Assembly: GCA_937922235.1 (NCBI GenBank)
Contig: CAKZVC010000042.1
Coordinates: forward strand, 1 to 64,000
Origin: an uncultured Acidimicrobiales bacterium
GTDB taxonomy: Bacteria > Actinomycetota > Acidimicrobiia > Acidimicrobiales > SHLQ01
Direction: 5' to 3'
DNA length: 64,000 nucleotides
The translations under genes and the position numbers were made by a program. How positions within the stretch are numbered: the stretch's first letter is position 1; the number at the start of each line of letters is the position of its first letter. The notes beneath the pieces are model-generated. The model ran no database searches. It saw only the letters and a program-made list of their open reading frames with translations, and was not told the origin of the DNA. Shown piece by piece: positions 58,960 to 64,000 of this stretch.

Positions 58960-59880
58960 ATGCGCAAGAAATCCTTCGTTGGAGTGTTCGTAGCGTTCGC
59001 CGTGCTTGCCGCGGCCGGCGTCGCGGGCGCGACTGTAAGCGAACTCATCCGAATCCGAGGCAAGGGCCACGATGCAGCTCGAGTGGTCTGCCCGGGCGGT
59101 ATGACCAACATGGGCTACGAGCTCAACGAGCAAGGCTCCGTGTTCCCGTTCGATCCAGCCACACAAATCGACGACGTCTACACCGTCGACCCCGACTTCT
59201 TCGAAGTCGAACGCGTAAGCATCAGCTCGCACGCCGGAACCCACCTCGACGTGCCTCGCCACTTCATCGAAGGCGCCCGAGGCCTCACCGATCTCAACCC
59301 TGAAGAGTTTGTGTGGCCCGTGTACAAGATCGTGATCAGCGAGATCGATCTCGACGATGGCCAACTTCAGCTCACGAAGCAGAACATCCGTGACTACGAG
59401 CGTGAGAACGGACGGATCAAGAACGGTTCTCTCGTTGTGCTCGACACCTCGGTCAATGACGAGTTTGGCCTCGACGATGTTGGCCCCGACGGCACCCACG
59501 ACATGCGTGTGGTTGCCGACGGCGACTTCGCCGACAACGTTGACGACCTGTTCAACCTCGATGTCGAAGGGCTTTCGGTTGAAGCGATCAACTTCATGTT
59601 CGAGAAGCGTGGTATCGCCGGAGTCGGCACCGATGCCTATGGCCCTGATGCAACCGACGACACCGACTTCCTCGCCACGTTCACGGTGCTCGACAACGGT
59701 GGCGTTGCGCTCGTTGCGCTCGACAATGTCGAGTCGCTCAGCGTGAGCAGCGACGTCATCATGGCACCGGCGGTACGCCTCTCTGAAGGCTCGGGATTCC
59801 CAACGAACCCGATCGCTTGCCACGGTGCAGCAGCGCACTACGACAACGACCAAGGCGATGACGATGATGACGACGACTGA
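58960..59880 (+). CDS. Exported cyclase-family (KynB-like) hydrolase
   Basis: A 306-residue protein whose signal peptide (SFVGVFVAFAVLAAAGVAGA) directs export, after an AAGGGG site. The metal motif HAGTHLDVPRHF (about 88-99) is the HxGTHxDxPxH signature of kynurenine formamidase and related cyclases. There are inserts compared with KynB, and the C-terminus is a run of Asp after HYDNDQGD. Export is unusual for this family. The substrate is unknown; a perfect CRP-type site lies upstream. Confidence 0.83.
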   Translation: MRKKSFVGVFVAFAVLAAAGVAGATVSELIRIRGKGHDAARVVCPGGMTNMGYELNEQGSVFPFDPATQIDDVYTVDPDFFEVERVSISSHAGTHLDVPRHFIEGARGLTDLNPEEFVWPVYKIVISEIDLDDGQLQLTKQNIRDYERENGRIKNGSLVVLDTSVNDEFGLDDVGPDGTHDMRVVADGDFADNVDDLFNLDVEGLSVEAINFMFEKRGIAGVGTDAYGPDATDDTDFLATFTVLDNGGVALVALDNVESLSVSSDVIMAPAVRLSEGSGFPTNPIACHGAAAHYDNDQGDDDDDDD

Positions 59881-59916
59881 TGACGACTGAGTCGTAACGA
59901 TCATCGATGATCATGG

Positions 59917-59955
59917 AGATCCCGTGGTCTGGCCGAGCGCCAGGCCACGGGATCT
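59917..59955 (+). terminator. Strong hairpin between cyclase and aldolase genes
   Basis: AGATCCCGTGG and CCACGGGATCT form a perfect 11-base-pair stem, extended by CTGG/CCAG past one mismatch, with TTTCC after it. It lies between two convergent genes and can serve both. Confidence 0.75.
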
Positions 59956-59962
59956 TTCCGTT

Positions 59963-60850
59963 CTAGGCCGCTGCGCTCCTCCACGGAACAGCCGTCGAAA
60001 CTGCGAGAGCCCGGAGTTCGGCGAATTGCTCGCTGACCACGCCAGCGATCACCGACTGCGTATCAGCTGGCGCGGCATCAGACGCCGGACGCCAAATGGC
60101 TCGCCCACCAGTGAATCCCGAGCAGCCATTCGCAAAGGCAACGGCGAGCTGATCGCGGTATTGCTCGAAGGTCACCCCTGACGACAACAGCACCCACGGT
60201 TGACGGCACGCAGCGTCAACCGCGGCACAGGCATCGCCCCACCCATCGACGTTCGTGGGGTCGCCGGGAAACTCCAACTTCAGTACATCGATCGGCAATG
60301 GTGATAGCTCCTCGACCGTCTGCAACACGACCGACGGTCGATCAGCGTTCTCCATTCCGAACGCCACTGGCTCGACCAGCAACGGCAAGTCGAGCTCGGC
60401 GCAAACCACCGCAGTCTCTTCGACGACTTGGCGCTGCTGAGATGCATGTTCAGTACGGGCCGGGTCGTACGGCAACAGCAGTTTTGCGGCGCCAGCGCCA
60501 TGTCGCTTCACGTCGGCGGCATTCCAGTTCGGCATCATCTGGGTGGGTCCAGCCCACGGGTCTTGCATGTAGCCCTGCGCCTCAAGCGCAGCCATGAATC
60601 CTTGGCTGCCCTTGATCGCCCCTGCCTCGATGGCATGCGGGAGGCTGTACTCGGGCTCGAGCATCACACCGCTCGCCTGGGGCCCAAGGCCGCTGATCAG
60701 GTCGATCTTGAACTGGGTGATCTCTTCGGGTGTCGCCTCACCAGGCAGTACTGCCTTGAGTGAGTCGCGGTGGTCGATCGCAAGGATGGCGAAGACGCCT
60801 TCGTCGGTCGCGAGCGTGTCGAGGCCGCGCATCTTTCCTGGGGTCATCAT
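59963..60850 (-). CDS. LacD-like class I aldolase
   Basis: A 295-residue TIM-barrel aldolase. Early motif VFAILAIDHRDSLKAVL (19-35), GVMLEPEYSLPHAI, AKLLLPYDP, LPLLVEPVAF and the Schiff-base strand DVLKLEFPGD (Lys near 192) fit the tagatose-1,6-bisphosphate/sulfofructose-phosphate aldolase group. At the end of an inositol-type operon it would split a phosphorylated ketose, much as IolJ does. It is 26 bases after iolB. Confidence 0.82.
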   Translation of the reverse strand: MMTPGKMRGLDTLATDEGVFAILAIDHRDSLKAVLPGEATPEEITQFKIDLISGLGPQASGVMLEPEYSLPHAIEAGAIKGSQGFMAALEAQGYMQDPWAGPTQMMPNWNAADVKRHGAGAAKLLLPYDPARTEHASQQRQVVEETAVVCAELDLPLLVEPVAFGMENADRPSVVLQTVEELSPLPIDVLKLEFPGDPTNVDGWGDACAAVDAACRQPWVLLSSGVTFEQYRDQLAVAFANGCSGFTGGRAIWRPASDAAPADTQSVIAGVVSEQFAELRALAVSTAVPWRSAAA

Positions 60851-60876
60851 GATGTGTGTTCTCCGGTTGGTACGAG

Positions 60877-61815
60877 TTAGTCGGTGGGCTTGTCGCCAGA
60901 GACGGCGTAGGGGTCGTCGGGAACCGCGCCATCGACCGAACCGAGCGGCAGGCCACCAGGGTTGTTGAGGTTCGGGGTCTGCATTACCGGCTGGACCCAG
61001 GCCCCTTCGTCGTCATTGACCCATGCATCGTGGATCCACGTGTGGCCCTCGTCGAAGCACGGCGGTGTCGACCGCTCTTTATCGACCAACTCGCCGGCCA
61101 GATAGTTGAGGAAGAAGAGGTTCGAGCTCGGGCATGACACGCTCGAGTGGAAGCCCTTCGGTACGAGCGCCGTGTCGCCGTCGTGCAGCACAACCGTCTC
61201 GTCGAAACCGTCTTCGGGAGCCCAGTTGCGGTGCATGGCAAACCCATTGCCGGGGTCCATCCGGAAGTAGTAGGTCTCCTCCAAATAGGGCGACCCATCG
61301 ACGCCATCATGGCGGTGCGGGGCCCACCCCGACCACATGCCGCGGGGCACATACACCTCGTAGAGGATGAGCCGTTCAGCATCGACCGGCGGAGCCAGCA
61401 CATGGTTGACCTGACGTTGCGATGCGCCGCCGCCACGCACTTCACTCTTCATTTCTTCGGGAACGATGAGCCGTGTCGGGTACAGGCCTTCTGCAGGAGC
61501 AGATCCGATTGCGAACTCGAAGTCGGTGCTCGCGGTGACCGTCATCTCGTCACCCGGTGTCACGTAGACGATCTGGGGCATCTGCTCGAACACGCTCGTG
61601 CGAGAGATCTCAAACGTCTGGCCTCCGGCAATGACAGTGGCACTCCCAGAAAGAGGCACGATCGCTGTCTCTTGACCGGCGCGCGTGTCGGTGTGGCTGT
61701 CGCCGGCCCCGAGCAGGACGTTGGCGAAGCTCAGGAACCGCCATCCTGCGCTGTCGGGGGTGACGTCGATGCGGACGCCATTGCCACCCGAGTTGCTGAC
61801 TAGTGAATTACTCAT
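60877..61815 (-). CDS. iolB: 5-deoxy-glucuronate isomerase
   Basis: A 312-residue bicupin enzyme of inositol breakdown that converts 5-deoxy-glucuronate to 2-deoxy-5-keto-gluconate. Metal-binding residues lie in GWAPHRHDGVDGSPYLEETYYFRM (about 175-198) and VVLHDGDTALVPKGFHSSVS. The start MSNSLVSNS overlaps the preceding stop (ATGA), with GGAGAA before it. Confidence 0.92.
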   Translation of the reverse strand: MSNSLVSNSGGNGVRIDVTPDSAGWRFLSFANVLLGAGDSHTDTRAGQETAIVPLSGSATVIAGGQTFEISRTSVFEQMPQIVYVTPGDEMTVTASTDFEFAIGSAPAEGLYPTRLIVPEEMKSEVRGGGASQRQVNHVLAPPVDAERLILYEVYVPRGMWSGWAPHRHDGVDGSPYLEETYYFRMDPGNGFAMHRNWAPEDGFDETVVLHDGDTALVPKGFHSSVSCPSSNLFFLNYLAGELVDKERSTPPCFDEGHTWIHDAWVNDDEGAWVQPVMQTPNLNNPGGLPLGSVDGAVPDDPYAVSGDKPTD

Positions 61816-62678
61816 GCGTTCTCCCATGGGAAGTGTCGAGGTACAGAATCGAATGGTGCGGCTGGGCCTTGGCCCGGCATGGTCTGGTCGAAGTCGATCG
61901 ATGCTCCAGACATCAGTCCGGACTCGTCGCTGAGCATGAAGCAGATGCCACGGGCAACTTCCTGCGGCTTGAGCAGCCGGCCGTGCGGCTGAACCTTCTC
62001 GGCCTCTTCGAGCCAGTTGTCCGGGGCGTTATGAAACTTCTTCTGCACGCCGTCTTCGGCGGGAGTGTCCATCCAGCCCGGGTTGATCAGGTTGACCCGG
62101 ATGCGCTCCATGCGTAGCGAGTAGCCGGCGTGGCGAACCATCGCCTCGAGGCCATGCTTGGCCACGACGTAGGGAAAGAGCTCGCCGATGCCACCGTGGT
62201 GGGCGATCGACCCAACGAGCGCCATCGACCCGTGAACGCCTTCGCGTTCCATGATCGTGGCGAGTCCGGTGATAAGCAGACCTGGCGCCTTGACGTTGAC
62301 GGCGAGCATCTCGTCCCACATGTCGCCAGTGGTGTTCCACACCGTGCCGCGCCATGTGGCGGCTGCACACATGGCGGCGGCGTGGACCGTTCCGTACTTC
62401 TCGTCGACGGTGGAGACGACGAGCTCGGCACCTTCGGTCGTGGCCATATCGGCCGAGAGGAAACTGACCGAGCAGCCATCACCGTCGAGGCGAGCAGCCG
62501 ATGCGTCACCCTTCGCCTGGTCGCGGCCAACGAGGAGAATTGCCTCGGCACCACGGGCCTTCATCAGCTCGGCGACTGCGTATCCGAGGCCTTGTGATCC
62601 GCCGGTGACAACGCATGTCTTGCCGGCGAACGACCCGAACGAATACGGGTCAGAAGTGATCGATTGATCGATGCTCAT
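61812..62678 (-). CDS. Short-chain dehydrogenase/reductase
   Basis: A 288-residue Rossmann oxidoreductase starting MSIDQSITSDPYSFG. The cofactor motif is VVTGGSQGLGYAVAE (about 24-38). The catalytic triad is present as Ser in LVGSIAHHGG and YVVAK (Y and K about 161-165). FINPG-like NLINPGWMDTPAED follows. In this operon it may oxidise an inositol or sugar intermediate. Coupled by ATGA on both sides. Confidence 0.88.
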   Translation of the reverse strand: MSIDQSITSDPYSFGSFAGKTCVVTGGSQGLGYAVAELMKARGAEAILLVGRDQAKGDASAARLDGDGCSVSFLSADMATTEGAELVVSTVDEKYGTVHAAAMCAAATWRGTVWNTTGDMWDEMLAVNVKAPGLLITGLATIMEREGVHGSMALVGSIAHHGGIGELFPYVVAKHGLEAMVRHAGYSLRMERIRVNLINPGWMDTPAEDGVQKKFHNAPDNWLEEAEKVQPHGRLLKPQEVARGICFMLSDESGLMSGASIDFDQTMPGQGPAAPFDSVPRHFPWENA

Positions 62679-63676
62679 GCGGTGATCTCCGATGTCTTGA
62701 CGGGGCGGCCTTCTTGGTGACTCTTCAGTGCAGCGATGCCGGCAACGAGCGGCGCCCGACCGTCTTCGATCCCGAGCAGCATGTTGCCAGAGGTCAAACC
62801 TTCGGCAAATGCGAGCCACTCGTTGGTGAAGCTCTCGGTGTAACGCTCGATGAAGAAATACGGGATGGGTTCGAGCTGGGTTCCGGCCGCCGTGTGCAAC
62901 TCGGTTGAGTGCGGGCGAGGGTTCTCCGAAATAGCCATACCTTTCGACCCGAACGCCTCGACGCGCTGGTCGTATCCATAGACCGCTTGACGGCTGTTGT
63001 CGATGTAGGTCAGCGTGCTGTTCTCGTGCGTGAGCAGGAGCATGGCCGTGTCGATGTCGCCGGCCTCGCCGATCGCTGGGTCGACCCGGTTGGCTCCCTT
63101 GGCGAACACTTCAATGATCTCGCTACCCGTTACGAAACGGGCCATGTCGAAGTCGTGAATGGTCATGTCGTTGAACATGCCCCCCGAGACTTCGATGTAC
63201 TCGATCGGTGGTGGTGCTGGATCGCGGCTCGTGATCTTGACCATGTGCAGCTCGCCCAAGGCACCACTGGCTGCCGCCTGTTGCACCGCCGCATGGCCGG
63301 GGTCGAATCGCCGGTTGAATCCAATTTGGATCGGCACGCCCGCCGCGTTGATTGCAGCAACCGCACGATCAACTTCGGCCAAGTTCAACGACACAGGCTT
63401 TTCGAGGAAGATCGACTTGCCCGCCTCGGCCGCTGCAACGGCAAGGTCGACGTGTGTGTCGGTGCTCGTGCAGATCGCGACGGCATCCACATCGCTCGAC
63501 ATGATCTCGTCGACCGTTTCGGCTCGATCGCAACCGATCGTGTCGGCAACTGCCTGTGCGCTCTCGGCATGGATGTCGTAGACAGCCGCGACGTCGAGGC
63601 CGTCGACGCGCTGGGTGATGATGTCGGCGTGCATCTAGCCGATGCGCCCGAGGCCAAAGATGGCGATTGAGGTCAT
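62675..63676 (-). pseudogene. iolG: Inositol 2-dehydrogenase-like gene interrupted by TAG at codon 14
   Basis: The reading from ATG 63676 (AGGAGAA 7-8 bases before) gives MTSIAIFGLGRIG, then TAG at 63637-63635, then MHADIITQRVDGLDVAAVYD without frame change. Relatives have a residue such as R or Q at this place, and CAG to TAG is one transition. The rest is intact: EKPVSLNLAEVD (about 93), GFNRRFDPGHAAV and GGMFNDMTIHDFDM. Translation from ATG 63634 would lose the GxGxxG NAD site. The ATGA overlaps with both neighbours show it was a normal operon gene. Readthrough or a sequencing error are alternatives. Confidence 0.82.
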
Positions 63677-64000
63677 GAGTGTTCTCCTACCTGAGCGAAG
63701 TATTGCGTTCGGAATCGTTCGATGAGCGTGCGTACGGGCGTGGCGGTTCGGCCGAGGATGCGATCGGTGCGCGGTGTCGTGAGCGAAGTGTCGTATGGGA
63801 CCGGTGCGGCCAGCATCGAGGCTGGGTCGGGTGGCCCGAAATCGAGCAGCCCAGCGTCGAGGCCGAAGACATCGCAGGTGAGCCCGGCGAGCTCGCGCCG
63901 TGTCAGCGCGTCGGCTCCACAGCAGTGGAAGACACCCACGCCGCGCTTTTCGCCTATGGCGAGCATGATCTCACCACACTCGAGGGCGAGCGATGGTGTA
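63673..64000 (-). CDS. RmlD-like sugar reductase (5' end outside window)
   Basis: The last 108 codons of an NAD(P)-dependent short-chain-type reductase. TPSLALECGEIMLAIGE, then GVGVFHCCGADALTRRELAGL and VFGLDAGLL, matches the C-terminal part of dTDP-4-dehydrorhamnose-reductase-like proteins (...P(T)..(D)LA..I....E...GIYH..G...(S/T)R.ELA). Its stop overlaps the iolG ATG (ATGA), so it is in the same operon. Confidence 0.7.
   Translation of the reverse strand, partial: TPSLALECGEIMLAIGEKRGVGVFHCCGADALTRRELAGLTCDVFGLDAGLLDFGPPDPASMLAAPVPYDTSLTTPRTDRILGRTATPVRTLIERFRTQYFAQVGEHS

Overview
The window is GC-rich bacterial chromosomal DNA with actinobacterial hallmarks. These are a LexA box of the CGAAC-N4-GTTCG type on dinB, a Tad pilus cluster with a short DUF4244-like pilin, a Lys/Ala-tailed topoisomerase I, many Thr-rich lipoproteins and a TGTGA-N6-TCACA (CRP/GlxR-type) site. 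The gene content fits a marine or freshwater member of the Acidimicrobiia (Ilumatobacter-like). That assignment is inference; no 16S or marker search was possible.

Layout. 1-1.45 kb is the start of a ribosomal protein operon (rplC, rplD) with its own promoter and no rpsJ. 1.5-13 kb is an accessory island. It holds SUKH-type immunity proteins, orphan immunity-like genes, a WHH nuclease toxin tip paired with a SUKH gene, a TPR protein, several nucleotidyltransferase/antitoxin-like pairs in different states of decay, an AAA ATPase behind helically phased GTAG repeats, VapBC, and a plsC pseudogene with a lipoyl-like partner. 13-18.4 kb carries an O-antigen-ligase-like protein, a secreted repeat protein, a DUF4261 protein, a coiled-coil protein and a nitronate monooxygenase. 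18.5-22.8 kb is one large secreted fibronectin-III protein. 23-28.7 kb resembles a rearranged E. coli ydjXYZ-ynjABCDEF locus: solute-binding lipoprotein, MerA-like FAD oxidoreductase, CDP-alcohol phosphatidyltransferase, two permeases and a TVP38 protein.

28.7-43 kb is mostly housekeeping: DUF1801, an M23/RTX secreted protein, a thioesterase, SOS-controlled dinB, coaA, holB-tmk, a UPF0104 flippase-like protein, an acidic tail-anchored protein, topA and nhaA. 43-49 kb has a secreted repeat protein, an anti-sigma/anti-anti-sigma pair, an MrfA-like helicase and a fibronectin-III lipoprotein. 49-55 kb is an HD-GYP protein with an extracytoplasmic Ig-like domain next to a Tad/Flp pilus operon (cpaE, cpaF, tadB, tadC, flp, tadE). 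55-60 kb has an HAD phosphatase, a PQQ-type sugar dehydrogenase, a thiolase and an exported cyclase-family protein. 60-64 kb is a tightly overlapping inositol/sugar catabolic operon (RmlD-like, iolG, SDR, iolB, LacD-like aldolase). Its iolG carries an in-frame TAG at codon 14.

Most operon calls rest on TAATG or ATGA stop/start overlaps read directly from the sequence. No tRNA, rRNA, CRISPR array or complete insertion sequence was seen.
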